From the NCBI GenBank assembly GCA_910579495.1, contig CAJTVD010000005.1, positions 24,612 through 88,611 on the forward strand: 64,000 nt of DNA, in the 5' to 3' direction. Below, one piece after another: positions 35,244-43,805 of this stretch. The stretch is from an uncultured Lachnospiraceae bacterium. Its GTDB lineage: Bacteria > Bacillota > Clostridia > Lachnospirales > Lachnospiraceae. Every line of letters begins with the position of its first letter. Position 1 is the stretch's first letter. The notes beneath the pieces were generated by a model. That model worked only from the letters and a program-made list of their open reading frames with translations, did no database searches and was not told the origin of the DNA. The position numbers were made by a program, and so were the translations under genes.

Positions 35244-36434
35244 ATGTTTAATGTATTTTTAATCAAGTATGCGGAGATTGGCGTTAAAGGGAAGAATAAA
35301 TATCTCTTTGAGGAAGCCCTGGCGGTGCAGGTGAAGTATGCCCTGAAGCGGTGTGAGGGAACGTTTAAGGTTACCCGCACGGACGGGAGGATTTATGTAC
35401 ATGCGCTGTCGGAGTTTGATTACGAGGAAACGGTGGACAACTTAAAGACGGTATTTGGCATTTCGGGAATCTGCCCGGTGATTTATGCAGAAGATGAGGG
35501 CTTCGAAAAGCTTTCCCGGACGGTAGTGGAGTATGTGGATAAAGTGTATGAGGACAAGCATTTTACCTTTAAGGTGCATGCAAGGCGGGCAAGGAAGAAC
35601 TATCCCATGAGTTCCATGGAATTGAACAGGGAGCTGGGAGGCGTCCTTCTTGCCGCTTTCCCGGAAATGAAAGTGGATGTGCATCAGCCGGAGGCCATGC
35701 TTCATGTGGAGATCCGTGAGAAAATTTATATTTACTCTATGGAAATACCAGGCCCCGGCGGGATGCCGGTGGGAAGCAACGGCAAGGCAATGCTCCTTTT
35801 ATCAGGGGGCATCGATTCCCCGGCGGCGGGATACATGATCGCCAAACGGGGGGTGAAAATCGATGCGGTTTATTTTCATGCGCCGCCTTATACCAGTGAC
35901 AGGGCGAAACAGAAAGTAGTTGACCTGGCGAAGCAGATATCCCGCTATGCGGGGCCTGTATACCTGCATGTGATTAACTTTACGGAAATCCAGCTTCTGA
36001 TTTATGAAAAGTGCCCCCATGAAGAGCTTACCATCATCATGCGAAGGTATATGATGAGAATTGCAGAGCGGCTGGCAAAGGAAAACGGCTGCCTGGGCCT
36101 GGCCACAGGGGAGAGCATCGGGCAGGTGGCCTCCCAGACGGTCCAGTCTCTTGCGGTCACCAATGAGGTGTGTACCCTTCCGGTATTCCGTCCCCTGGTC
36201 GGCTTTGATAAGATGGAAATCGTGGATGTGGCAGAAAAAATCGGCACCTATGAAACCTCCATCCTTCCTTATGAGGACTGCTGCACCATCTTTGTGGCGA
36301 AGCATCCGGTGACCAAGCCGAACCTGAATGTTATCAAACGGCATGAGCAGAATCTGGAGGGCAAGATAGAGGGGCTGGTGGAACAGGCGATTGCTACAGA
36401 CCAGGTGGAAATTGTCAGGTGGGGAAATCTGTAG
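35244..36434 (+). CDS. thiI: tRNA 4-thiouridine sulfurtransferase ThiI
   Basis: Makes s4U8 in tRNA, and in some bacteria the thiazole of thiamine. A 396-residue protein with an N-terminal ferredoxin-like/THUMP region (MFNVFLIKYAEIGVKGKNK) and a PP-loop ATPase domain with SGGIDSPAAGYMI at about residues 188-200. The C-terminus (CCTIFVAKHPVTKPN) lacks the rhodanese domain, as usual in Firmicutes, so persulfide must come directly from the adjacent desulfurase. ATG 35244 follows GGGGAAGAG; the frame upstream to 35163 lacks a site. Confidence 0.95.
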   Translation: MFNVFLIKYAEIGVKGKNKYLFEEALAVQVKYALKRCEGTFKVTRTDGRIYVHALSEFDYEETVDNLKTVFGISGICPVIYAEDEGFEKLSRTVVEYVDKVYEDKHFTFKVHARRARKNYPMSSMELNRELGGVLLAAFPEMKVDVHQPEAMLHVEIREKIYIYSMEIPGPGGMPVGSNGKAMLLLSGGIDSPAAGYMIAKRGVKIDAVYFHAPPYTSDRAKQKVVDLAKQISRYAGPVYLHVINFTEIQLLIYEKCPHEELTIIMRRYMMRIAERLAKENGCLGLATGESIGQVASQTVQSLAVTNEVCTLPVFRPLVGFDKMEIVDVAEKIGTYETSILPYEDCCTIFVAKHPVTKPNLNVIKRHEQNLEGKIEGLVEQAIATDQVEIVRWGNL

Positions 36435-36474
36435 GGAGTTTTCCCTGCCCTGCCCCCAGGGCGCCCCATAGGCA

Positions 36475-36503
36475 TAAAAAATGAGCTGGCACAAAGCCAG
36501 CCC
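36475..36503 (-). terminator. Terminator of the HPr-like gene
   Basis: On the minus strand GCTGGC-TTTGT-GCCAGC is followed by TCATTTTTT. It lies just after the HPr-like stop at 36514. Confidence 0.75.
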
Positions 36504-36513
36504 GGTATGTTCA

Positions 36514-36744
36514 TTAAATCATGTAAGGTTTTAATGTGGCGAGAACCTCTTCTATGTTATCTTCCGCATGGATGTTCAAGTCAATAGGCTTGGATAAATC
36601 CAGGCTGAAAATGCCCATAATAGATTTAGCGTCGATCACATATCTTCCGGATACTAAATCAAAGTCATAATCAAACTTTGTAATATCATTTACAAAAGAC
36701 TTTACCTTATCTATTGAGTTTAACGAAATTTGAACTGTTTTCAT
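36514..36744 (-). CDS. HPr-like protein lacking the active-site His
   Basis: A 76-residue HPr-fold protein, MKTVQISLNS onward. The region that carries the phosphorylatable His15 in HPr (GIHARP) is replaced by LNSIDKVKSF, so PEP-dependent phosphotransfer is impossible. The regulatory-serine region is kept as DAKSIMGIFSLDL with Ser at residue 41, the site that HPr kinase modifies. It may thus act like Crh as a purely regulatory HPr, or bind other partners. AAGGAGG precedes ATG 36744. It is divergent from mtaB. Confidence 0.82.
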   Translation of the reverse strand: MKTVQISLNSIDKVKSFVNDITKFDYDFDLVSGRYVIDAKSIMGIFSLDLSKPIDLNIHAEDNIEEVLATLKPYMI

Positions 36745-36846
36745 TGCAACTACCTCCTTCCGTTGTTTCATACTCTCTTTTACTATAGTAAAGGGTTGTG
36801 GGAGAAAAGTCAATGATAAATCAAAACAAAAAAAATGGTGGATAAT

Positions 36847-38205
36847 ATGAAAAGTGTGGCATTTCATAATCTTGGGTGCAAAGTAAACGGATACGAAATG
36901 GACTATATGCAACAAAGCATGAAAGAAAAAGGATATTGTATTGTACCATTTGATGGAAAAGCTGATATTTATATCATAAATACCTGTACTGTGACAAACA
37001 TAGCGGACCGCAAGAGCAGGCAGATGATCCATCAGGCGAAGAAAAGAAACCCAGGCTGCATCGTGGTGGCAGTGGGCTGTTATGTGCAGGCTGGGGGGGA
37101 AGAGGCGCTGAAGGACCAAAGCATCGACCTGGCCATAGGCAATAACAGGAAAAAAGACCTTGCCTTGCTTTTGGAGGAATACCTGGCAGCAAGGGAAGGG
37201 GAAAGGCAGGGAGAGGGCACCCTGGAGGAGAAAACCCTGGGAGGGAAATCGGTTATTGATATTGCCGGGGAGAGGGCCTGTGAACCCATGGGCATTACCT
37301 GTACTGCGGAGCATACCAGGGCTTATATTAAAGTCCAGGACGGCTGCAACCAGTTTTGCACCTACTGCATTATTCCTTATGCCAGGGGGCGGGTCAGGAG
37401 CCGGGGGCTGGATGAAGTGGCAGGGGAGGTAAAAGCCCTTGCGGGTAACGGTTACCGGGAGGTGGTGCTTACGGGGATACATTTAAGTTCCTACGGCATG
37501 GAGGGCGGGGGTGGTTTTTCCGGCAGCAGCCTCCTTTCGCTGGTCCAGGCAGTGGGAAGGACGCCGGGGATTGGGCGTATCCGCCTGGGGTCACTGGAAC
37601 CCAGGATCATTACCCCCCAGTTTGTGAAGGGGTTAAGGGACTTGCCCGGCCTTTGCCCGCATTTTCATCTTTCCCTGCAAAGCGGCTCAGACCAGGTGCT
37701 GAAAAGGATGAATAGAAAGTATTCCGGGGAGGAATACTATGAGAAGGTATGTATGTTAAGGGAAGCCTTTGGAAATCCGGCAATTACTACGGATGTAATT
37801 GTGGGATTCCCGGGAGAAACCCAGGAGGAGTTTGAAGAAACAGAGCGCTTCCTGGCCAGGGTGGGGTTTTATGAAATGCATGTTTTCAAATATTCCAAAA
37901 GGAAGGGGACACCGGCGGCCGTGATGGAAGGGCAGGTCCCTGAGCCGGTGAAGGCCCAGCGCAGCAGCAGGCTTTTGGAACTGGGCAGGGGGATGTCCCG
38001 CAGATACAGGGAAATGTACTTACATAAGGAAGTGGAGGCGCTGTTTGAAGAAGAAAAAATAATTGCTGGTGCCGTTTACCAGGTTGGCCATACCAGGGAG
38101 TATATCCGGGCAGCATTCCCCGGGAAGGAGAGGCTCTCTGGCAGGATACTTACCGGGGAGCTTGTGGATTTCCTGGAGCCGGAGCTGCTGCTGTTTAGGC
38201 AGTGA
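36847..38205 (+). CDS. mtaB: tRNA (t6A37-C2)-methylthiotransferase MtaB
   Basis: Radical SAM enzyme that converts t6A37 to ms2t6A37 in tRNAs reading ANN codons. The N-terminal MTTase domain provides the second iron-sulfur cluster (NLGCKVN, INTCTVT and VGCYVQ Cys). The radical SAM cluster is CNQFCTYC at about residues 162-169. A TRAM-like C-terminal tail follows. Length (452 residues) fits MtaB rather than MiaB. ATG 36847 is preceded by GGTGG. The short divergent gap to the HPr-like gene contains both promoters. Confidence 0.92.
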   Translation: MKSVAFHNLGCKVNGYEMDYMQQSMKEKGYCIVPFDGKADIYIINTCTVTNIADRKSRQMIHQAKKRNPGCIVVAVGCYVQAGGEEALKDQSIDLAIGNNRKKDLALLLEEYLAAREGERQGEGTLEEKTLGGKSVIDIAGERACEPMGITCTAEHTRAYIKVQDGCNQFCTYCIIPYARGRVRSRGLDEVAGEVKALAGNGYREVVLTGIHLSSYGMEGGGGFSGSSLLSLVQAVGRTPGIGRIRLGSLEPRIITPQFVKGLRDLPGLCPHFHLSLQSGSDQVLKRMNRKYSGEEYYEKVCMLREAFGNPAITTDVIVGFPGETQEEFEETERFLARVGFYEMHVFKYSKRKGTPAAVMEGQVPEPVKAQRSSRLLELGRGMSRRYREMYLHKEVEALFEEEKIIAGAVYQVGHTREYIRAAFPGKERLSGRILTGELVDFLEPELLLFRQ

Positions 38206-38315
38206 GTGCCGGGTGTGGCCAGGTTTTTAAAGTCTTTCATAAGTAATGGATTGAATTTTGTTAAAAAATGGAGTAAGATAAAAGCGAACGAATGTTGTGA
38301 TAAGAGGTGGCATTT

Positions 38316-38576
38316 ATGCAGGATTTGGGAAATACACAGTTTTTCAGGGTGGAGACAGACAGCACAAGCGTAAAAGAGATACTTGCAGAGGTATATGCAG
38401 CGTTGACCGAAAAGGGGTATAACCCTGTGAACCAGATTGTGGGATATATCATGTCCGGGGATCCCACATATATTACCAGTTACAAAAATGCCAGAAGCCT
38501 CATCATGAAGGTCGAGCGGGATGAACTGGTGGAAGAGATGCTGACAGAATATATTAAAAATAATCATTGGAGATAG
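38316..38576 (+). CDS. ireB: IreB family regulatory phosphoprotein
   Basis: An 86-residue protein ([19 protein letters not shown] onward) of the IreB/YrzL family. In Enterococcus IreB is phosphorylated on N-terminal Thr by the PASTA kinase IreK and opposes cephalosporin tolerance; candidate Thr residues lie at 8 and 16. ATG 38316 follows AGAGGTGG. It opens the conserved ireB-ruvX-yrzB block. Confidence 0.93.
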   Translation: MQDLGNTQFFRVETDSTSVKEILAEVYAALTEKGYNPVNQIVGYIMSGDPTYITSYKNARSLIMKVERDELVEEMLTEYIKNNHWR

Positions 38577-38588
38577 ACAGGGAAAGAT

Positions 38589-39023
38589 ATGCGGATTATG
38601 GGATTGGATTTCGGCTCAAAAACAGTAGGGGTGGCAATCAGTGACCCTTTACTGGTCACTGCCCAGGGGCTGGAGATTATCAGAAGAAAAGAAGAAAATA
38701 AACTGCGCCAGACGCTGGCAAGGATTGAAGCGCTGGTGGAGGAATACCAGGTAGAAGAAATTGTCCTGGGGCTTCCCAAAAATATGAACGATACCTTAGG
38801 CCCCAGGGCGGAGATGACCCTGGAATTTAAGGAAAAGCTGCAGCGGCGCACAGGGCTTTTGGTACATACCTGGGATGAAAGGCTGACCACAGTGGCGGCG
38901 GATAAGGCCATGATGGAAGCTGGGATACGCAGGGAAAACCGGAAGGAGTATGTGGATAAGATTGCGGCTGTGTTTATATTACAGGGATTTTTGGATCTCA
39001 GGAAAAGGAAACAGGGAGAATAA
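38589..39023 (+). CDS. ruvX: Putative pre-16S rRNA nuclease / Holliday junction resolvase-like RuvX
   Basis: YqgF/RuvX RNase H-fold nuclease of 144 residues. The acidic active site is visible: [15 protein letters not shown] (Asp6) near the start, [15 protein letters not shown] in the middle and DERLTT near the end. YqgF proteins mature the 5' end of 16S rRNA in E. coli. It starts 12 bp after ireB and is followed 3 bp later by the DUF1292 gene. Confidence 0.94.
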   Translation: MRIMGLDFGSKTVGVAISDPLLVTAQGLEIIRRKEENKLRQTLARIEALVEEYQVEEIVLGLPKNMNDTLGPRAEMTLEFKEKLQRRTGLLVHTWDERLTTVAADKAMMEAGIRRENRKEYVDKIAAVFILQGFLDLRKRKQGE

Positions 39024-39026
39024 GCA

Positions 39027-39281
39027 TTGGAAAAAGTAAATTTTGTGCTGGACACCCAGGAAGAAGCAGGGTTTTATGTTCTGGAACAGACAAGAATAGG
39101 CGGATGCCAGTATATTCTGGTAACAGACGCTCCGGAAGGGGACGGAGAGGCGCTGATCCTGAAAGAGGTATCAGGGCGGGGAGAGAAGGAGAGCGTCTAT
39201 GAAATCGTAAGCGATGACACAGAAATGGCGGCTGTGGCATCCGTATTCGAAAATTTGTTGGAGGACATTGAGCTTCAATAA
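39027..39281 (+). CDS. yrzB: DUF1292 family protein (YrzB-like)
   Basis: Small acidic protein of 84 residues with a TTG start 3 bp after ruvX. The pattern ARTIGGCQY-like FYVLEQTRIGGCQYILVTD and a Glu/Asp-rich remainder fit DUF1292. Function unknown. It is the third member of the ireB-ruvX-yrzB block, which is conserved across Firmicutes. Confidence 0.85.
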   Translation: MEKVNFVLDTQEEAGFYVLEQTRIGGCQYILVTDAPEGDGEALILKEVSGRGEKESVYEIVSDDTEMAAVASVFENLLEDIELQ

Positions 39282-39298
39282 ATAGGAGGTAAAACTGA

Positions 39299-40972
39299 TT
39301 GAAGAAAAACGAACCAAAAAGCAGCTCAGGGCTGAAGGTGATTCCCCTTGGGGGCCTTGAGCAGATTGGAATGAATATTACTGCCTTTGAATATGAAGAC
39401 AGTATTATTGTAGTTGACTGTGGCCTTTCATTCCCGGAGGATGATATGCTGGGGATAGATTTGGTCATACCTGATGTGACGTATTTAAAGAATAACATTG
39501 AAAAAGTAAAGGGCTTTGTGATTACCCATGGCCATGAGGATCATATTGGCGCGCTGCCCTACGTGCTGCGGGACATTAATGTCCCTATTTATGCCACCAA
39601 GCTTACTATGGGGATCATTGAAAATAAGCTGAAAGAGCACAACCTTGCAAACAACACCAAGCGGAAGGTGGTCAAATTCGGGCAGTCCATTAACCTGGGG
39701 CAGTTCCGCATTGAGTTTATCAAAACCAACCACAGCATTGTGGATGCGGCAGCCCTGGCCATTTACTCCCCGGCTGGGATTGTTGTGCATACAGGAGATT
39801 TCAAGGTGGACTATACCCCGGTATTTGGGGATGCCATCGACCTGCAGCGGCTTGGGGAAATCGGGAAGAAGGGCGTACTGGCACTGATGTGCGATTCCAC
39901 CAACGCGGAACGCCCGGGCTTTACGCCCTCAGAGCGCACAGTGGGCAAAATATTCGATACTCTGTTTGAAGAGCACAAAAATACCCGGATCCTCATTGCA
40001 ACCTTTGCGTCCAATGTGGACAGGGTGCGGCAGATTATCAATTCCGCTTATAAATTTGGGCGGAAGGTGGTGGTGGAGGGCAGAAGCATGGTGAATATCA
40101 TTGACACTGCCACCAGCCTGGGGTATTTGAGCGTCCCGGACAATACGCTCATTGATATTGAACAGATTAAAAATTATCCTGACGAAAAGACGGTGATCAT
40201 CACCACTGGCAGCCAGGGCGAAAGCATGGCCGCGCTTAGCCGTATGGCGGAGGACAACCACAGGAAGATTTCCATTGGCCCCAAGGATACCGTTATTTTT
40301 TCTTCCAACCCCATTCCGGGAAATGAGAAAGCGGTTACCAATGTGATCAACGAACTGCTCTTAAAAGGTGCGGACGTGATTTTCCAGGATGTGCATGTTT
40401 CGGGACATGCCTGCCAGGAGGAGATCAAGTTGATGTATACCCTGCTCCGCCCCAAATACGCTGTTCCCGTCCATGGGGAGTACAAGCATTTAAAAGCCCA
40501 GGCAAAGCTTGCAGGAGAGCTGGGGATTGCCAAGGAAAATATTTTTATCCTCCAGTCCGGCGATGTCCTGGAGCTGACCCAGGAAAAAGCCCATATTACG
40601 GGCAGGGTCCCGGTTGGGGATATTCTGGTGGATGGCCTGGGGGTAGGCGATGTGGGTAACATTGTCCTGCGTGACAGGCAGCATCTGGCGGAGGATGGCA
40701 TATTGATCGTAGTGCTGGCCTTAGACGGCGCTACCGATGAGCTGGTAAGCGGGCCTGATATCGTATCCCGGGGATTTGTATATGTCCGGGAATCCGATGA
40801 ACTGATGGATGAAGCCAGAGAAGTGGTAAACGATGCGGTGGAAGGCTGCCTTGGCAGGGGGATTGCCGACTGGGGGAAACTAAAAAGCGCCATTAAGGAC
40901 TCCCTGGGTGAATTTGTATGGAAGAAGACGAAAAGGCGCCCCATGATCCTGCCTATTATAATGGAGATATAA
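39299..40972 (+). CDS. rnj: Ribonuclease J
   Basis: Metallo-beta-lactamase/beta-CASP ribonuclease with 5'-3' exonuclease and endonuclease activity, central to RNA decay and rRNA maturation. The 557 residues carry the zinc motif THGHEDHIGALP, VVHTGDFKVDY, the beta-CASP region (TTGSQGE) and VPVHGEYKHLKAQ. TTG 39299 is placed 8 bp after AGGAGG. It is inserted between yrzB and the mltG-like gene compared with the Bacillus order. The gene does not distinguish J1 from J2 by sequence reading alone. Confidence 0.95.
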   Translation: MKKNEPKSSSGLKVIPLGGLEQIGMNITAFEYEDSIIVVDCGLSFPEDDMLGIDLVIPDVTYLKNNIEKVKGFVITHGHEDHIGALPYVLRDINVPIYATKLTMGIIENKLKEHNLANNTKRKVVKFGQSINLGQFRIEFIKTNHSIVDAAALAIYSPAGIVVHTGDFKVDYTPVFGDAIDLQRLGEIGKKGVLALMCDSTNAERPGFTPSERTVGKIFDTLFEEHKNTRILIATFASNVDRVRQIINSAYKFGRKVVVEGRSMVNIIDTATSLGYLSVPDNTLIDIEQIKNYPDEKTVIITTGSQGESMAALSRMAEDNHRKISIGPKDTVIFSSNPIPGNEKAVTNVINELLLKGADVIFQDVHVSGHACQEEIKLMYTLLRPKYAVPVHGEYKHLKAQAKLAGELGIAKENIFILQSGDVLELTQEKAHITGRVPVGDILVDGLGVGDVGNIVLRDRQHLAEDGILIVVLALDGATDELVSGPDIVSRGFVYVRESDELMDEAREVVNDAVEGCLGRGIADWGKLKSAIKDSLGEFVWKKTKRRPMILPIIMEI

Positions 40973-40984
40973 GGAGAGGCGGCC

Positions 40985-41317
40985 ATGAAGGATAAACAAA
41001 TGCTGGCGGCTGCTGAAGGCTTTGTAAGTGCAGTTAAGGACACAGAAACCTACAGGGAATACCATCAGCAGCTTGAAAGAATTAAAAGGACACCGGAGCT
41101 TTTTGAAAAAGTCAACGAGTTCCGCCAGAGGAATTTTGAGATACAGAATACCAGCCAGGTGAATGAATTATTTGACAAAATGGGCGCTTTTGAGAAGGAA
41201 TATGAAAAGTTCCGGGAAAATCCTATTGTTGATGATTTCCTGAAAGCTGAACTTGCTTTCTGCAGGCTGATGCAGGAAGTAAACATATTTATTACGGAAG
41301 AGCTTCAATTTGAATAA
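40985..41317 (+). CDS. YlbF family regulator
   Basis: A 110-residue, all-helical protein (AAAEGFVSAVKDTETYREYH to ITEELQFE) of the YlbF/YmcA family. In Bacillus these form an iron-sulfur complex that activates RNase Y and affects competence and sporulation. Its position 12 bp after RNase J suggests a link to RNA turnover (inference). Confidence 0.85.
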   Translation: MKDKQMLAAAEGFVSAVKDTETYREYHQQLERIKRTPELFEKVNEFRQRNFEIQNTSQVNELFDKMGAFEKEYEKFRENPIVDDFLKAELAFCRLMQEVNIFITEELQFE

Positions 41318-41349
41318 CCGGCGGATTTCGGGAAAGGCATGGTATTTTC

Positions 41350-41739
41350 ATGAACGCAAAGTATTTAGTGGTCACTGTAGTGGAAATGATCATCAAGGTT
41401 GCAGTCATTGCCGCTTTTGTAGTGTATATTTTCCGCGGTGCTGCCATAGCATATGATTTTGGCTACCGGGTTTTTGCAGATGAACCCGTATCGGCGGCAG
41501 GGGGGAGGACCATGACCGTTGGCATTGGGGCGGATATGTCTGTGAAGGACATTGCGCTGATGCTGGAGGAAAAGGGGCTGATAGAGGATGCAAACCTGTT
41601 TATTGTGCAGGAGATGCTTTCCGCTTACCATGGCAAAGTCCTTCCGGGCATTTATGATTTAAGCACGGATATGTCGGCGGAACAAATGCTGGAAATCATG
41701 TCCACGGCTCCCGAGGGGACTGAGGAAAAAGAAAAATAA
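41350..41739 (+). CDS. Short MltG/YceG-like membrane protein
   Basis: 129 residues with an N-terminal transmembrane helix at about 10-32, then a LysM-like subdomain (VGIGADMSVKDIALMLEEKG, LIEDANLF and GKVLPGIYDLSTDMS) as in the N-terminal part of the endolytic transglycosylase MltG. The catalytic YceG domain with its Glu is absent, although the gene is otherwise intact and its frame ends normally. It occupies the position of yrrL/mltG in the Firmicutes operon, so it may bind glycan or regulate a separate MltG. Confidence 0.72.
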   Translation: MNAKYLVVTVVEMIIKVAVIAAFVVYIFRGAAIAYDFGYRVFADEPVSAAGGRTMTVGIGADMSVKDIALMLEEKGLIEDANLFIVQEMLSAYHGKVLPGIYDLSTDMSAEQMLEIMSTAPEGTEEKEK

Positions 41740-41804
41740 ACGGAAAGCCGGGAATTGGGCAAACAGGTTCCCGGCCGCGTTTTTGGCTTAAAGGATGGAA
41801 AATT

Positions 41805-42446
41805 GTGATTACAGATGAAAGAGTCAGTGTGTTTATCAATTCTTTTGATTCAGGCAATACTCCGTTTTTAAATGAGCTGCAAGAATTCGCAATTAAAACC
41901 AATGTGCCTGTTATCCGCCCGGAAATGCAGCGCCTGTTAAAGCTGCTTCTTTCAATTAAGAAGCCGGAACAGATTCTGGAGGTGGGGACAGCCATTGGTT
42001 TTTCTGCGTTGCTCATGAAGGAATATGCACCTGAGGGCTGCAAAATCACCACCATTGAAAAATATGAAAAAAGAATCCCGCTTGCCCAGGAGAATTTCAA
42101 AAAAGTGGGGTGGGAAAAGGAAATCACCCTCCTTGCAGGGGATGCTGGGGTCCTTTTAAAAGAGCTGGAAGGGCCTTATGATTTTATTTTCATGGATGCG
42201 GCAAAGGGGCAATACCTTTATTTCCTGCCGGATATTTTACGGCTGATGCCCCAGGGAGGGATCCTGGTGTCTGATAACGTGCTGCAGGAGGGGGACGTGA
42301 TGGAGTCCCGCTTTGCGGTAACAAGGAGGGACAGGACGATCCATAGCAGAATGAGGGAGTATCTTTATGGGCTTACCCACAGCAAGGAGCTGCGGACGGA
42401 TATCCTTCCTGTGGGGGACGGTGCGGCGGTGAGTGTAAAGCTATAG
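41805..42446 (+). CDS. trmR: O-methyltransferase, TrmR-like (tRNA mo5U34)
   Basis: Class I SAM-dependent O-methyltransferase of 213 residues. Motif I ILEVGTAIGFSALLM is near residue 60 and the metal-binding FIFMDAAKGQY near 127. In Bacillus the equivalent gene yrrM (trmR) next to yrrN/yrrO methylates 5-hydroxyuridine-34 of tRNA to 5-methoxyuridine. The same neighbour, a U32 protein, follows 27 bp downstream, so this role is likely. GTG start behind AAGGATGG. Confidence 0.82.
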   Translation: MITDERVSVFINSFDSGNTPFLNELQEFAIKTNVPVIRPEMQRLLKLLLSIKKPEQILEVGTAIGFSALLMKEYAPEGCKITTIEKYEKRIPLAQENFKKVGWEKEITLLAGDAGVLLKELEGPYDFIFMDAAKGQYLYFLPDILRLMPQGGILVSDNVLQEGDVMESRFAVTRRDRTIHSRMREYLYGLTHSKELRTDILPVGDGAAVSVKL

Positions 42447-42473
42447 GCAAATATTAGGGACAGAGGAGGAAAA

Positions 42474-43727
42474 ATGCGGAAACCGGAACTTCTCATACCT
42501 GCCAGTTCTCTGGAGGTTTTAAAGACGGCGGTGCTCTATGGGGCGGACGCGGTTTATATTGGTGGCGAAGCCTTTGGGCTGCGGGCGAAAGCAAAAAATT
42601 TCACCAGGGAGGAGATGGCCCAGGGGATTGCCTTTGCCCACGCCCATGGGGTAAAAGTACATGTTACCGCCAATATTATAGCGCACAATAAGGATATAGA
42701 AGATGCCGGAAGGTACTTTAGGGAATTAAAGGAAATCGCCCCCGATGCCCTGATTATTTCCGACCCTGGCATGTTCACCCTGGCAAGGGAAATTTGCCCT
42801 GAAATTGATATCCATATTTCCACCCAGGCTAACAATACCAATTATATGTCCTGTCTTTTCTGGCATAAAATGGGGGCCAAGAGGGTGGTCATGGCCAGGG
42901 AGCTTTCCTTAGAGGAAATAAGCGAAATCAGGAAAAAGGTTCCGGCGGGACTGGAGATTGAGAGCTTTATCCATGGCGCTATGTGTATATCCTATTCCGG
43001 CAGGTGCCTGCTGAGTAATTACTTTACGGGCAGGGATGCCAATGGGGGGGCATGTACCCATCCCTGCAGGTGGAAATATACATTGATGGAGGAGACGCGC
43101 CCAGGAGAATACCTGCCTGTATACGAAAATGAGCGCGGGACCTTTATATTTAATTCCGGCGACCTGTGCATGATAGAACATATTCCGGAGCTGTTGGCGG
43201 CAGGAATTGACAGCTTTAAAATTGAGGGCAGGATGAAAACTGCCCTGTATGTGGCGGCGGTGGCCAGGACATACAGAAGAGCCATTGATGACTGTATGGA
43301 GTCAGAGGAAAAGTATCAGGCAAACAGAAAGTGGTACAGGGAAGAGATTGCCAAATGCACTTACCGGAAATTTACTACCGGGTTTTATTTTGGGAAACCT
43401 GGCGCAGATGCCCAGATTTATGACAACAGTACTTACATCAATGAATACACTTACCTGGGCATGGTGGAGGGGACAGATGAAAAGGGGCGGGCTTTTATCC
43501 ATCAGAAGAACAAGTTTTCCCTGGGTGATACCATAGAAATAATGAAGCCGGAGGGGGAGAATGTGCAGGCGGAGGTTATTTCCCTGGCCACTGGGGAAGG
43601 GCTGCCGGTTGAAAGCGCCCCCCATGCAGGCCAGGCTCTTTGGGTGGGGCTGGGCGGAAAGGCAAAGGAGCACGACCTGTTGAGAGTGCGCAAAGAAGCC
43701 CCACAGGAAGGCTGTACAAAGGCATAG
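42474..43727 (+). CDS. trhP: U32 family protein, TrhP-like tRNA hydroxylation enzyme
   Basis: A 417-residue U32 family protein. The signature Cys-rich segment is CISYSGRCLLSNYFTGRDAN followed by GGACTHPCRW, which can hold an iron-sulfur cluster. U32 proteins TrhP/YrrN-YrrO in E. coli and Bacillus perform prephenate-dependent hydroxylation of U34, the step before methylation by TrmR. Here a single U32 gene is found where Bacillus has two. Annotated historically as collagenase-like peptidase, which is probably misleading. Confidence 0.85.
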   Translation: MRKPELLIPASSLEVLKTAVLYGADAVYIGGEAFGLRAKAKNFTREEMAQGIAFAHAHGVKVHVTANIIAHNKDIEDAGRYFRELKEIAPDALIISDPGMFTLAREICPEIDIHISTQANNTNYMSCLFWHKMGAKRVVMARELSLEEISEIRKKVPAGLEIESFIHGAMCISYSGRCLLSNYFTGRDANGGACTHPCRWKYTLMEETRPGEYLPVYENERGTFIFNSGDLCMIEHIPELLAAGIDSFKIEGRMKTALYVAAVARTYRRAIDDCMESEEKYQANRKWYREEIAKCTYRKFTTGFYFGKPGADAQIYDNSTYINEYTYLGMVEGTDEKGRAFIHQKNKFSLGDTIEIMKPEGENVQAEVISLATGEGLPVESAPHAGQALWVGLGGKAKEHDLLRVRKEAPQEGCTKA

Positions 43728-43805
43728 GGTTACCGCCAGCCCCTTGGGCATCCAGCAGTAAGGACATTGCTTCCAGATAATGATAGCAGGAAAGGGAGAG
43801 GAAAA

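Noticed and set aside
40174..41043. 289-codon minus-strand ORF opposite RNase J
   Set aside because: Ser/Thr/Pro-rich antisense frame of a highly conserved gene; no start signal.
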